NCBI RefSeq assembly: GCF_014654895.1
Contig: NZ_BNBE01000001.1
Span: forward strand, 1,240,001-1,304,000
DNA: 64,000 bases
Origin: Streptomyces filamentosus
Lineage (GTDB): Bacteria > Actinomycetota > Actinomycetes > Streptomycetales > Streptomycetaceae
Reading direction: 5' to 3'
Shown: piece by piece, positions 10,630 through 18,721 of the stretch
How positions within the stretch are numbered: the stretch's first letter is position 1
Layout of the letters: each line of letters begins with the position of its first letter
Position numbers and translations under genes: made by a program
The notes under the pieces: model-generated
The model's input: the letters and a program-made list of their open reading frames with translations, nothing else
Databases searched by the model: none
Told to the model about the DNA's origin: nothing

Positions 10630-11079
10630 GTGGAGCGGTTGGAGGCGCTGACCGGGCGTCCCCGGTCCGGGACGGCCGACGGGCACGCCCGCTGGGAGCT
10701 GTACCGGGCCGCCCTGGCGGTCGACGCGGCGCGCCCGGCCCTGCTGGCGGCCGTCCCGGCGGAGCCGGACGGCGCGCTCGCGGCGGGCGTCGTCGGGGAG
10801 GTGCTGGAGCGGGTGCCGCGCGCCGAGCGCGGGACCTGGGTCGGAGCACTGGCGCCCGCGGTACGGGCCTTCTGCGCGCGCCGGGCGGACGAGCTGGGGA
10901 CCCTGGAGGACCTCCGGTCCGGGACCGGTGCCACCGGGCCGGGACCGGTCGAGGACTGGAGCGACTGGCTCCAGCTGCGGATCGCCGCCGAGGTGTCCGA
11001 CCCCGCGGTGCTGCGCGCCCTGGCGGAAGCCGGGCGGACGAAGCGGATCCGGCGCACCGCCGCCGAGGCGCTCGGCTGA
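10630..11079 (+). CDS. Hypothetical protein, probable frameshift near its start
   Basis: The open frame from GTG 10630 gives about 149 residues (VERLEALTG... ending AAEALG), rich in Ala, Leu and Arg and probably helical. No domain was recognised. The good ribosome site AGGAGG (about 10576-10581) leads to ATG 10592, which is in a different frame and stops at 10651. One extra C in the C5 run at 10610-10614 would join MTDAEMPP to GLRDAVERLEAL and give an intact protein ending at 11079. It is therefore either a genuine frameshift mutation, an assembly error, or a gene that starts at 10630. It sits between two terminators and is monocistronic. Confidence 0.5.
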   Translation: MERLEALTGRPRSGTADGHARWELYRAALAVDAARPALLAAVPAEPDGALAAGVVGEVLERVPRAERGTWVGALAPAVRAFCARRADELGTLEDLRSGTGATGPGPVEDWSDWLQLRIAAEVSDPAVLRALAEAGRTKRIRRTAAEALG

Positions 11080-11093
11080 CGCCACGGCATGAC

Positions 11094-11129
11094 GACGGCC
11101 CCTCCTCCCGGGCGGGAGGAGGGGCCGTC
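11094..11129. terminator. Bidirectional terminator
   Basis: Perfect 16-bp arms (GACGGCCCCTCCTCCC) around GGGC, between convergent genes ending at 11079 and 11162. Confidence 0.85.
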
Positions 11130-11161
11130 GCTCTGTGCGGCTCCCGGAGCGGTACGGGGGA

Positions 11162-12568
11162 TCAGCCGGGTTCGATGGTGTTGCGGAGGCCCGGGATCTT
11201 GAGGGTGCCGCCGAACTGGCCGGCCTGGATGACCACCGCGTTCGAGAAGATGGCGAGGGGGACGTCCAGCGGGGGCGGGGACTGGGGGGTGAACTCGATG
11301 GGGATGATCCCGAAGAGGTTGCCCTTGATCGACTCGGTGTACATGGTCACCGTGCCGTCGGTGATCGTCGAGGTGGAGCCCTTGTCCGAGCGGACGTGGC
11401 CCTTGTAGCCCGGCGAGTGGACGGTCGTCTGGTGCAGGTCCTTGATGTCCACGCCGTTCTTGGCCGTGAACTTGAGGACCTTCTTGATCTGACCGCTGTA
11501 GGTCTTCACCTCCACGATGCCGTGGTACTTCAGCCCCTTGAGGGTGAGGAGCGTGGTGTCGAGGCGCCACGGGTCGTCCGGGAGCAGCGGGATGCCCTGC
11601 TCCAGGTCGGCGGCGGCGAGCGCGGCCGGGTCGGGCTCGGGGCACGGGAAGCGGGGCTTGGCCCCTTCGGGTATGTCCGTGTCCTTCTTCGCGTCCAGGC
11701 CCTGGGCGCTCTCGGGGAGCTCCTGGACCTTCGCGCCGGCCTTCTCCGCGGCCTCCTCGATCGCGGCCTTGGCCCTCTCGGCCCGCTCCTCGGCGTCGGT
11801 CGCGGGCTTGTCCTCGGCCTTGTCCTCGGCCTGGTCGGCGGGCTTCTGCTCGTCGGCCTCCGTCGCCGGGGGCTCGTCGGTCTCGGCCGTCTTCTGCTGC
11901 GGGGCGGCCGTCGTCGCCGACGGGGACGGGGTGGCGGTCGCGGACGGCGTGGCGGACGGGGTCGCCGTCGGCTCCTGCTTCGGGGCCAGGCCGTCGAAGA
12001 AGTCCTTGAGGGCGTCGCCGACGCCCAGCGGGTCGAGCGGGTTCGCCGACTTCGTGGGCGTCGGGGCGGCCGTGGCGGTGGCCGCGGACGCGGCCTTCTC
12101 CTCGGCCGTCGCCTCCTGCGCCCCGCCCTGGGCGGCTCCGGTCGCGGTGGGTTCCGGGGTCGCCGTGGCGGTGGGCCCGGCGGTCGCGGACGCGGACGCG
12201 GTGGCGGACGGGGTCGCCGTCGTCTCCCCGGTGGGCCGGGGCGACGCGGTGGCCGTCGCCGTGGCCGTGGCCGTGGGGTCCGGCTTCGCGGTCTCGGTGG
12301 CCTTCGCCGTGGGCGTGGCCGTCGTCTCCTCCGCCACCGGCTCGTCGGAGCGGGTCACACAGGGGCCGGGCGCGAAGGGGATGTCCTTCTCGTCGGCGAG
12401 GGCGGGGTTGGGCGCGAGGCCCATGCCCACGAACACCGCGGTCGGCATGGCGGCGAGCGCCATCGCCTTGCCCGCGGGGCCCTGGATCCTGTTCAGCAGC
12501 GTCTTGCGAGGGGCCGCGTGGCGCGGTCCGCTCCTCGCGACAGTCGGCTGGGTGTCGTCACCCCGCAC
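11162..12568 (-). CDS. Secreted or exported Thr/Pro/Ala-rich protein of the DUF6114/DUF6230 cluster
   Basis: 468 residues from GTG 12568, overlapping the DUF6114 gene by 11 bp, with GGAGGA just upstream. An N-terminal hydrophobic stretch (residues about 36-58, MALAAMPTAVFVGMGLAPNP, then ALA) looks like a signal peptide or anchor. Next comes a long low-complexity region of Ala-Thr-Pro-Ser repeats (about 75-250), a charged Ala/Glu/Lys helix (about 250-295), and a C-terminal globular domain (about 305-465) that probably belongs with DUF6230-like beta-rich domains. The repeats resemble a cell-wall-spanning spacer. The function is unknown; it is co-expressed with the next two genes. Confidence 0.72.
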   Translation of the reverse strand: MRGDDTQPTVARSGPRHAAPRKTLLNRIQGPAGKAMALAAMPTAVFVGMGLAPNPALADEKDIPFAPGPCVTRSDEPVAEETTATPTAKATETAKPDPTATATATATASPRPTGETTATPSATASASATAGPTATATPEPTATGAAQGGAQEATAEEKAASAATATAAPTPTKSANPLDPLGVGDALKDFFDGLAPKQEPTATPSATPSATATPSPSATTAAPQQKTAETDEPPATEADEQKPADQAEDKAEDKPATDAEERAERAKAAIEEAAEKAGAKVQELPESAQGLDAKKDTDIPEGAKPRFPCPEPDPAALAAADLEQGIPLLPDDPWRLDTTLLTLKGLKYHGIVEVKTYSGQIKKVLKFTAKNGVDIKDLHQTTVHSPGYKGHVRSDKGSTSTITDGTVTMYTESIKGNLFGIIPIEFTPQSPPPLDVPLAIFSNAVVIQAGQFGGTLKIPGLRNTIEPG

Positions 12569-13112
12569 TGTTCCTCCCGCCCTTGGCGTCGATGCTGGTC
12601 TCGGTCGCCCCGTCGCGCTGGTCCGGGACGCCGGCCGTCATGACGGTCCCGGTCTCGTCCGCGTGCGCCGGCTCGCCGTCGTACTCCGCCTCCACGGGCT
12701 CGTCCTCCGTCTCCTCCTTCTCGGGCGCGGGGGCCCAGGACGCCGACAGGGCGCCGCCAATGAGGGCGAGGAGGAACCCGACGACCAGCCCGCCGAAGTT
12801 CGACACCGGGATGGAGACGAGGGCCAGGACGATCGCCGCGATGCCCGCGAAGACCCGGACGAGGGGCTGGAACCACATCGTCAGGCCGAGCGTGATCAGC
12901 AGGACGCCGATGATCAGGGCACCCGCGCCCGCGGTCGTCGCCATGGTGAGGGTGACGTTGCCGAGCCGGAGGTCTCCGTACGGGAGGTAGGCGATCGGTA
13001 CGCCGCCCAGCATGGTGAACAGTCCCGCCCAGAAGGGCCTGGTCTGCCGCCAGACCTTGAACCGGTTCTCCTTCTTGGGGACTTCGCGGGAGGCGAGGGT
13101 CTCGGCGCTCAT
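12558..13112 (-). CDS. DUF6114-type integral membrane protein
   Basis: 184 residues from ATG 13112, with GGGAG upstream. Four hydrophobic segments (beginning PFWAGLFTMLGGVPIAYL, TMATTAGAGALIIGVLLI, VRVFAGIAAIVLALVSI and GGLVVGFLLALIGGAL) are followed by an acidic cytoplasmic tail (EKEETEDEPVEAEYD). This matches the small Streptomyces family found beside DUF6230 secreted proteins. The function is not known. It lies between the DUF6230 gene and the Thr/Pro-rich protein gene in one operon. Confidence 0.8.
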   Translation of the reverse strand: MSAETLASREVPKKENRFKVWRQTRPFWAGLFTMLGGVPIAYLPYGDLRLGNVTLTMATTAGAGALIIGVLLITLGLTMWFQPLVRVFAGIAAIVLALVSIPVSNFGGLVVGFLLALIGGALSASWAPAPEKEETEDEPVEAEYDGEPAHADETGTVMTAGVPDQRDGATETSIDAKGGRNSAG

Positions 13113-13220
13113 GGAAACAGCTCCCTGGAAGCGGTGTTGCTGAGAAAGGTGAAGAGACCAGGGACGGGCCCCGGTGCGGGTGCGGGCCGCCGGAACGGCC
13201 CGCACCCCGGTGGACCGGAA

Positions 13221-13895
13221 TCAGTCCTTGAAGCACTCCGCCGAGGTGCCCCGGTGCAGGGACAGGCTCAGGTTGGGGAGCTTGAAGGTCGCGGCGGTGG
13301 TCGCCCACGCCTTCTGGCGGACGTTGCTCAGCGTCGCGGTCTCGGCGCGCTGGGCGAAGCCGCTCTCCTTGGCCACCGTGTTGGGCTGGATGCCCGGGCG
13401 GCCCGGCAGCTTTTCGCCCTTCTGGTTCTTGTCGGCGGAGCCCGCCGCGACACCGATGTCGATGTTGGTGAACTCGGCGTCGGCCTTCAGGTCGGAGACG
13501 TCGAGGTAGAGACCGGTGGCCTCGACCGGACGCTTGTCGTCGGTGCCCGCGTTCAGCTGGAGCGTCACGTCACCGATGAAGGGGACCTTCGGGGTGACGA
13601 CCGACTGGCACATCCCGTAGATCTTCGCGTTGTCGAAGCCCGACACGGCGACCGGCGCCCCGAAGGGCTGGTCGCCCTCCAGCGTCTTGCCGGTGGCAAC
13701 GCTGCCGTACTGGACGAAGCCGTTGCCCACGAGCTTGTCGGCACGGACCTTGAACTCCTGGCCGGAAATGCTGAAGGACGCGGCGAGCGCGCCCTGGGCC
13801 AGGCCGACACCGATCGCGGCCGTGGCGGCCACGCTCGGGACCATGACGACGGCGAACCGCTTCCATCTGGTCCCGCCACGAACCTGGGACTTCAT
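13221..13895 (-). CDS. DUF6230 family secreted protein
   Basis: 224 residues from ATG 13895, with AAGGAGG seven bases upstream. A signal peptide (basic RGGTRWKRFAVV, then a hydrophobic core and AQGALAAS) is followed by a beta-rich domain with two Cys (C in GMCQS and C in SAECF). DUF6230 proteins are often labelled cholesterol esterase homologues, but no Ser hydrolase motif is visible, so I do not assign that activity. It is the first gene of a three-gene operon with DUF6114. Confidence 0.82.
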   Translation of the reverse strand: MKSQVRGGTRWKRFAVVMVPSVAATAAIGVGLAQGALAASFSISGQEFKVRADKLVGNGFVQYGSVATGKTLEGDQPFGAPVAVSGFDNAKIYGMCQSVVTPKVPFIGDVTLQLNAGTDDKRPVEATGLYLDVSDLKADAEFTNIDIGVAAGSADKNQKGEKLPGRPGIQPNTVAKESGFAQRAETATLSNVRQKAWATTAATFKLPNLSLSLHRGTSAECFKD

Positions 13896-14251
13896 GAGAA
13901 TCCTCCTTCTCGGACGTACATCTCTCAGGAGGGCCCGGGGCCCGGCCTGGGATGGGAGAAGAGCTACGTCCTCGGGAAGGGGAGCACCGGGGCATCAGGA
14001 GGCGCGAAGCGCGTCCGAATCACCGGCGATCACCCCCGAGCGACAACCATGTGCCGCGCGTGCGCACGGCCCTGTGGACAGGTCCCGTCCGCTGGGGACG
14101 GGAACCCCCCTGTCCGTCGACCGGCCGCCTCTCGGGGCCGGTCCGCCCGGTGGGGACCCTGGCCGCGTGTCCCGGTTGGTTGCCGGGGCGTGCGGTTCGG
14201 ACCGAGCGTGGCCGATCGTGGTCCATTCACGGCGCCCGCACAAGGGGTTCA

Positions 14252-14265
14252 TTACTCGCTAGTAA
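14252..14265. promoter_or_regulatory. Inverted repeat TTACTCGCTAGTAA
   Basis: Perfect 5-bp arms with a 4-bp spacer, upstream of the DUF6230 operon on the minus strand. A related site lies at 14382. Candidate operator for an unidentified regulator. Confidence 0.4.
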
Positions 14266-14381
14266 CGGATGCGTGACCGTGTCATGGCGCGGCGCCGCCG
14301 GGTGGGTACACAGGGTGGGGGCACGTGGTGCGGAAAGTCCGCTTATAGGAGGGTGAACCCGGACAGAACCACGGGTTCGAT

Positions 14382-14394
14382 TTACTGCAAGTAA
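14382..14394. promoter_or_regulatory. Inverted repeat TTACTGCAAGTAA
   Basis: Same arms as the site at 14252 but with a 3-bp spacer, 130 bp further from the DUF6230 gene and inside an AT-rich stretch. Confidence 0.35.
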
Positions 14395-14517
14395 CAGCGG
14401 CCGCGATTATCAAGATTTGGTAAAGCGCGGCCGCCACTTGTCACCGTGTCGCCAAATCGTCAGGCGATCCGGCGCCGGAATGCGTGTCCGGGGATCAGAA
14501 CAGTCGCTTCCCCGGGA

Positions 14518-15486
14518 TCAGAACAGCACCCGCGCCAGCGCCTGCCGGGCCGCCATCACCCGCGGGTCCTCCGGGCCGATCACCTCGAACAGCTCCAGGA
14601 GCCGCACCCGCGCCGCGTCCCGGTCCTCGCCGAAGGTCCGGCGCACGGTCTCCACGAGCCGCCCGAAGGCGTCCTGCACGTGCCCGCCGGCCAGGTCGAG
14701 GTCGGCCGCGGCGATCTGCGCGGTGACGTCGGCCGGGTCGTCCGCCGCGTTCTTCCGGACGGTCTGCGGGTCCATGCCCTGCACCCGGGACAGCAGTTCG
14801 GCCTGGGCCAGGCCCAGCTTGGCCTCGGGGTGGCCGGGGTCGTCGGCCAGCACGTTCTTGTACGCCTGCACCGCGCCGGCCAGGTCGCCCGCGTCCAGCG
14901 CGGACATGGCCGCCTCCAGGAGGGCGTCGTACGGGCCGGCGGCCTGGCGCGCGGCGGGCTCGGCGCCCTCCGCGGCCGGGTCCACGGCGAGACCGGTGAG
15001 GCCGAAGCGCTCCTCGCCGACCAGGATCAGCTGGTCGAGGGTCTCGCGGATCTGCGCCTCCGGCACCGCGCCCTGGAAGAGGGGCAGCGCCTGACCGGCG
15101 ACGACCGCGAAAACGGCCGGAATTCCCTGGATGCCGAACTGCTGCATCAGCATCTGGTTGGCGTCGACGTCGATCTTCGCGAGCAGGAAACGGCCGGAGT
15201 ACTCGACGGCCAGCCGCTCCAGGAGCGGGCCGAGCTGCTTGCAGGGCTCGCACCACTCGGCCCAGAAGTCGAGGACGACCGGGACCTCGGCGGAGCGCTG
15301 GAGCACGTCGCGCTCGAAGCCCGCCTCGTCGACGTCGATCACGAGGGCGGAGGGCGGCACCGCCGCGGGTCCGCCGTGGCGGGCGGCCTCGGCGCGCGCC
15401 TGCTCCGCCTTCGCCTTGGCCTCTCCGGCCGCCTTCACCGCGGCGAGGTCGACGACGCCGCTCATGGACATGTTTCGGGGCTGCAT
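14518..15486 (-). CDS. Thioredoxin-domain protein with TPR-like tail (YbbN/CnoX type)
   Basis: 322 residues from ATG 15486, with GGAGG upstream. A thioredoxin fold (about residues 55-165) carries the active-site motif WAEWCEPCK (C79, C82). The remainder (about 195-320) is helical and TPR-like (ALDAGDLAGAVQAYKNVLADDPGHPEAKLGLAQAELL). This matches the YbbN/CnoX family of cytoplasmic thioredoxin-like co-chaperones and the single thioredoxin gene known in this part of S. coelicolor. It is divergent from the TetR gene at 15749. Confidence 0.88.
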   Translation of the reverse strand: MQPRNMSMSGVVDLAAVKAAGEAKAKAEQARAEAARHGGPAAVPPSALVIDVDEAGFERDVLQRSAEVPVVLDFWAEWCEPCKQLGPLLERLAVEYSGRFLLAKIDVDANQMLMQQFGIQGIPAVFAVVAGQALPLFQGAVPEAQIRETLDQLILVGEERFGLTGLAVDPAAEGAEPAARQAAGPYDALLEAAMSALDAGDLAGAVQAYKNVLADDPGHPEAKLGLAQAELLSRVQGMDPQTVRKNAADDPADVTAQIAAADLDLAGGHVQDAFGRLVETVRRTFGEDRDAARVRLLELFEVIGPEDPRVMAARQALARVLF

Positions 15487-15632
15487 GAGTACATCCTCCC
15501 CCCTCCGCGCGCGGAACCGGTGCGGAACCGGCAAGGGCCGTGGCCGAACAGCGCCCTCCGCCGAGGGCGCTCGGTGTGCGCCGGGTCCCCACCCGGCGCC
15601 ATGGTTGTCGCTGGGGCCGCTCAAAAGCCTTT

Positions 15633-15649
15633 CGCTACGGGTCGTAGCG
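15633..15649. promoter_or_regulatory. Inverted repeat CGCTACG-GGT-CGTAGCG
   Basis: Perfect 7-bp arms in the 262-bp gap between the thioredoxin gene and the TetR gene. TACGCT on the minus strand could also serve as a -10 for the thioredoxin gene. A second inverted repeat, CGGGGGAAATCCCCCG, lies at 15669-15684. Candidate TetR operator. Confidence 0.4.
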
Positions 15650-15748
15650 TAAGGGTTCGACCCGCCCCCGGGGGAAATCCCCCGCCGTGAACTGCCTCAC
15701 ATCGCACGCCTCTGGCGCGGTACCTACCGGCGAGTATGGTCGTCGTTC

Positions 15749-16384
15749 ATGTGCAGTCGCCCCACCCCCCGCCCGGCCCCCCGCACCGGCCGCCCCCGCT
15801 CCGCCGAGGCCGACGAGGCCATCCTGGAGGCGACCCGCGAGGTCCTGGTGGAGCTGGGGTGGTCCAAGCTCACCATGGGCGACGTCGCGGGCCGCGCCGG
15901 AGTCGCCAAGACCACCCTGTACCGCCGCTGGGCCAACAAGAACGAGCTGGTCGTCGACGCCGTCGCCGTCCTCTTCGACGAACTCGAACTGCCCGACCTG
16001 GGTTCCCTCCAGGCCGACATCGAGCACGTGGTCCTGCAGTTCGCGGCCCTCCTGGAACGCCCCGAGACCAAGACGGCGCTGATGGCCGTGGTCGCCGAGT
16101 CGACCCGGGACGTCCCGCTGCGCGAGCGGATCCGCGCCTCGATCGTGGAGCGGCAGAAGCGGCTGGTGCTGGACGGGCGGCGGCGGGCGCAGGAGCGCGG
16201 CGAGCTGCCCGCGGACCGCGACCCGGTGTCCGTGGACGCCACCGACGACCTCATCTTCGACGTGGTCGCGGGCGCCGTGGTGCACCGCGCGCTGGTCAGC
16301 GCCGAACCGGTGGACACGGCCTGGGTGAACCGCCTCTCGGCGCTCCTGGTCGGCGGCCTGGGCGCGGTCGCCGCGCTCGGCTAG
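15749..16384 (+). CDS. TetR-family regulator
   Basis: 211 residues from ATG 15749. The N-terminal HTH (ILEATREVLVELGWSKLTM, then DVAGRAGVAKTTLYRRWANK) is typical of TetR; the C-terminal ligand-binding half follows. TATGGT at 15735-15740 is eight bases before the ATG, so the mRNA is probably leaderless. The PPOX gene starts 9 bp after its stop, so the two form an operon. Its ligand is unknown. Confidence 0.9.
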   Translation: MCSRPTPRPAPRTGRPRSAEADEAILEATREVLVELGWSKLTMGDVAGRAGVAKTTLYRRWANKNELVVDAVAVLFDELELPDLGSLQADIEHVVLQFAALLERPETKTALMAVVAESTRDVPLRERIRASIVERQKRLVLDGRRRAQERGELPADRDPVSVDATDDLIFDVVAGAVVHRALVSAEPVDTAWVNRLSALLVGGLGAVAALG

Positions 16385-16393
16385 CGTGCCCGC

Positions 16394-16837
16394 ATGACCA
16401 CCCGTATCCCGCCGAACGGCCGTACCCCCGCGGGCCTCCGGCTCCCCGCGCCCGTGCGCGCCCTGCTCGACGACGCGAACCACGCCGTCCTGTCGACGCT
16501 CCAGCCCGACGGCTCCCCGCAGACCTCCGTGGTGTGGGTGGGCCGGGACGGCGACGACGTCCTGGTCTCCAGCCAGGACGGCCGCCGCAAGGTGAAGAAC
16601 GTCCGGGCCGACGCCCGGGTCTCCCTGCTCCTGCTCGACCGCCGCGACCCGGAGCGCTACACGGAGATACGCGGCACGGCCACGGTCGCCGAGGACGTGG
16701 ACCGGGCCCTGGCGGTGGCGCTGGCGGAGAAGTACGAGGGCGAGGGCGCCGGGCGGGAGTACCTCGAACTGCCGCCGGAGCAGGTCCGGGTGACGATCCG
16801 GATCACCCCGGCGCGGCTGACCGGCCCGGTCCGCTGA
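16394..16837 (+). CDS. PPOX-class flavin/F420-dependent oxidoreductase
   Basis: 147 residues. The split-barrel flavin-binding family signature is present: HAVLSTLQPDGSPQTSVVWV near the start, then RRKVKNVRADARVSLLLLD and an ITPARL-type C-terminus. In actinobacteria such proteins usually bind coenzyme F420 or FMN and reduce unidentified substrates. It is co-transcribed with the upstream TetR gene, which probably controls it. Confidence 0.85.
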   Translation: MTTRIPPNGRTPAGLRLPAPVRALLDDANHAVLSTLQPDGSPQTSVVWVGRDGDDVLVSSQDGRRKVKNVRADARVSLLLLDRRDPERYTEIRGTATVAEDVDRALAVALAEKYEGEGAGREYLELPPEQVRVTIRITPARLTGPVR

Positions 16838-16918
16838 CGCACGCGCGCACGACGCACGCTTGATGCACGCACGTACGCCCGCGACGCACGCATCACGTGC
16901 GCACGCCCGGCGCACGCA

Positions 16919-16960
16919 CGCGGGGCCGGTACGGGAGACCCTCCCCGTACCGGCCCCGCG
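16919..16960. terminator. Bidirectional terminator after PPOX gene and icmA
   Basis: 17-bp perfect arms (CGCGGGGCCGGTACGGG) with an 8-nt loop, between convergent genes. It is preceded by a CGCACG-rich simple repeat (16838-16918). Confidence 0.85.
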
Positions 16961-16977
16961 CGGCGTCGCGCGTCCGG

Positions 16978-18678
16978 TCAGAAGCCGGCCGGCTCCACGT
17001 ACACGCCCCACTCCTCGCGGAGCACGTCGCAGATCTCGCCGAGGGTGGCCTCCGCGCGGACCGCGTCGAGCATGGGCGGGATCATGTTGGAGCCGTCCCG
17101 GGCCGCCGCCAGCATGGCGTCGAGGCAGCCGCGGACCTTCGCCTCGTCGCGCCGGCCCTTGCGGTCGCCGAGGACGCGGACCTGCTCCCACTCGACCTCG
17201 TGGCTGACCCGCAGGATCTCCAGGTCGCCGGTGACCGAGCCGTGGTGGACGTTGACGCCGACGACCCGCTTCTCGCCCTTCTCCAGGGACTGCTGGTAGC
17301 GGAAGGCGGACTCGGCGATCTCGCCGGTGAACCAGCCGTCCTCGATGCCGCGCAGGATGCCGGAGGTGATCGGGCCGATCGGGTGCTGCCCGTCCGGGTG
17401 GGCGCGCAGCCCGCGCTCCTTGATCTGGTCGAAGATCTTCTCGGCGTCGGCCTCGATGCGGTCGGTGAGCTGCTCGACGTACCAGGAACCGCCCAGCGGG
17501 TCGGCGACGTTGGCCACGCCGGTCTCCTCCATCAGCACCTGCTGGGTGCGCAGGGCGATCTCGGCGGCCTGCTCGCTGGGGAGGGCGAGGGTCTCGTCGA
17601 GGGCGTTGGTGTGGAGGGAGTTGGTGCCGCCGAGGACGGCGGAGAGCGCCTCCACGGCCGTGCGGACGACGTTGTTGTACGGCTGCTGGGCGGTGAGCGA
17701 GACGCCGGCGGTCTGGGTGTGGAAGCGGAGCCACTGCGCCTTGTCGGTCTTCGCGCCGTACACCTCCTTCATCCAGCGGGCCCAGATCCGGCGGGCGGCG
17801 CGGAACTTGGCGATCTCCTCGAAGAAGTCGAGGTGCGCGTCGAAGAAGAAGGAGAGGCCGGGCGCGAAGACGTCCACGTCGAGGCCGCGGGAGAGGCCGA
17901 GCTCCACGTAGCCGAAGCCGTCGGCGAGGGTGTACGCCAGCTCCTGCGCGGCCGTCGCCCCGGCCTCGCGGATGTGGTAGCCGGAGACGGAGAGCGGCTT
18001 GTAGGCGGGGATGCCGGCGGCGCAGTGCTCCATCAGGTCGCCGATGAGGCGCAGGTGCGGCTCGGGCGGGAAGAGCCACTCCTTCTGCGCGATGTACTCC
18101 TTGAAGATGTCGGTCTGGAGCGTGCCGTTGAGGACGGCGGGGTCGACGCCCTGGCGCTCGGCGGCGACGAGGTACATGCAGAAGACCGGGACGGCGGGCC
18201 CGGAGATCGTCATGGAGGTGGTGACGTCGCCGAGCGGGATGTCCTTGAAGAGGACCTCCATGTCGGCGGCGGAGTCGATGGCGACGCCGCAGTGGCCGAC
18301 CTCGCCGAGCGAGCGGGGGTCGTCGGAGTCGCGGCCCATGAGGGTGGGCATGTCGAAGGCGACCGAGAGCCCGCCGCCGCCGGCGGCGAGGATCATCTTG
18401 TACCGCTCGTTGGTCTGCTCGGCGTTGCCGAAGCCGGCGAACTGGCGGATGGTCCAGGTGCGGCCGCGGTAGCCGGTGGGGTGGAGTCCCCGGGTGAAGG
18501 GGTACTCGCCGGGCCAGCCGATGCGCTCGAACCCCTCGTACGCGTCCCCGGGCCGGGGCCCGTAGACCGGCTCGACCGGGTCCCCGGAGAGCGTGGTGAA
18601 GTCCGCGTCCCGCTTGCGGGCCTTGTCGTAACGGGCCTGCCAGCGACGGCGGCCTTCCTCGATGGCGTCAGCGTCCAT
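16978..18678 (-). CDS. icmA: Isobutyryl-CoA mutase large subunit
   Basis: 566 residues from ATG 18678, the known length of IcmA. It carries the substrate-binding TIM barrel of the methylmalonyl-CoA mutase family and lacks the C-terminal B12-binding domain, which sits on a separate small subunit (IcmB) not in this window. Phe80 (TIRQFAGFG) and Gln198 (EYIAQKEW) replace the Tyr and Arg of methylmalonyl-CoA mutase; this pair marks isobutyryl-CoA/n-butyryl-CoA isomerisation. The product feeds butyryl-CoA into fatty acid and polyketide supply. It has its own very short promoter region overlapped by a 24-bp palindrome. meaB and a cobalamin adenosyltransferase lie elsewhere in the window. Confidence 0.95.
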   Translation of the reverse strand: MDADAIEEGRRRWQARYDKARKRDADFTTLSGDPVEPVYGPRPGDAYEGFERIGWPGEYPFTRGLHPTGYRGRTWTIRQFAGFGNAEQTNERYKMILAAGGGGLSVAFDMPTLMGRDSDDPRSLGEVGHCGVAIDSAADMEVLFKDIPLGDVTTSMTISGPAVPVFCMYLVAAERQGVDPAVLNGTLQTDIFKEYIAQKEWLFPPEPHLRLIGDLMEHCAAGIPAYKPLSVSGYHIREAGATAAQELAYTLADGFGYVELGLSRGLDVDVFAPGLSFFFDAHLDFFEEIAKFRAARRIWARWMKEVYGAKTDKAQWLRFHTQTAGVSLTAQQPYNNVVRTAVEALSAVLGGTNSLHTNALDETLALPSEQAAEIALRTQQVLMEETGVANVADPLGGSWYVEQLTDRIEADAEKIFDQIKERGLRAHPDGQHPIGPITSGILRGIEDGWFTGEIAESAFRYQQSLEKGEKRVVGVNVHHGSVTGDLEILRVSHEVEWEQVRVLGDRKGRRDEAKVRGCLDAMLAAARDGSNMIPPMLDAVRAEATLGEICDVLREEWGVYVEPAGF

Positions 18679-18685
18679 GCTTCGA

Positions 18686-18709
18686 ATTTACTAGGACGTC
18701 CTAGTAAAT
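18686..18709. promoter_or_regulatory. 24-bp perfect palindrome at the icmA start
   Basis: Self-complementary over all 24 bases, with core TTACTAGGACGTCCTAGTAA. It ends eight bases before the icmA ATG and begins 12 bp from the upstream terminator. On the minus strand TAGTAA inside it is well placed as the -10 of a leaderless icmA transcript, so a bound repressor would block initiation. The nearby MarR protein (19127) is a candidate binder. Confidence 0.7.
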
Positions 18710-18721
18710 GTCGATGAGAAA

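Larger units (their letters stand above)
13896..14517. other. 622-bp region upstream of the DUF6230 operon
   Basis: No convincing gene on either strand. It holds a hairpin (8-bp arms, 14083-14103), two copies of a TTACT...AGTAA inverted repeat, and the end of the thioredoxin transcript. It is notably AT-rich around 14240-14430 for this genome and probably contains the DUF6230 operon promoter and its control sites. Confidence 0.5.

Noticed and set aside
13221..13895. Cholesterol esterase activity for the DUF6230 protein
   Set aside because: No Ser nucleophile elbow or catalytic triad motif is visible; the label is inherited from database naming.
11517..14276. Long plus-strand open frame over the DUF6230/DUF6114 cluster
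   Set aside because: It is antisense to three genes with signal peptides, membrane helices and good ribosome sites; the plus-strand translation is low complexity.
14350..14394. Short leader peptide (GTG, 13 codons) after TAGGAGG
   Set aside because: The ribosome site abuts the start codon with no spacing, and the next gene is on the other strand.
16838..16918. CGCACG-rich simple repeat as a mobile-element scar
   Set aside because: It is only a short GC-biased simple sequence before a terminator; no inverted termini were seen.
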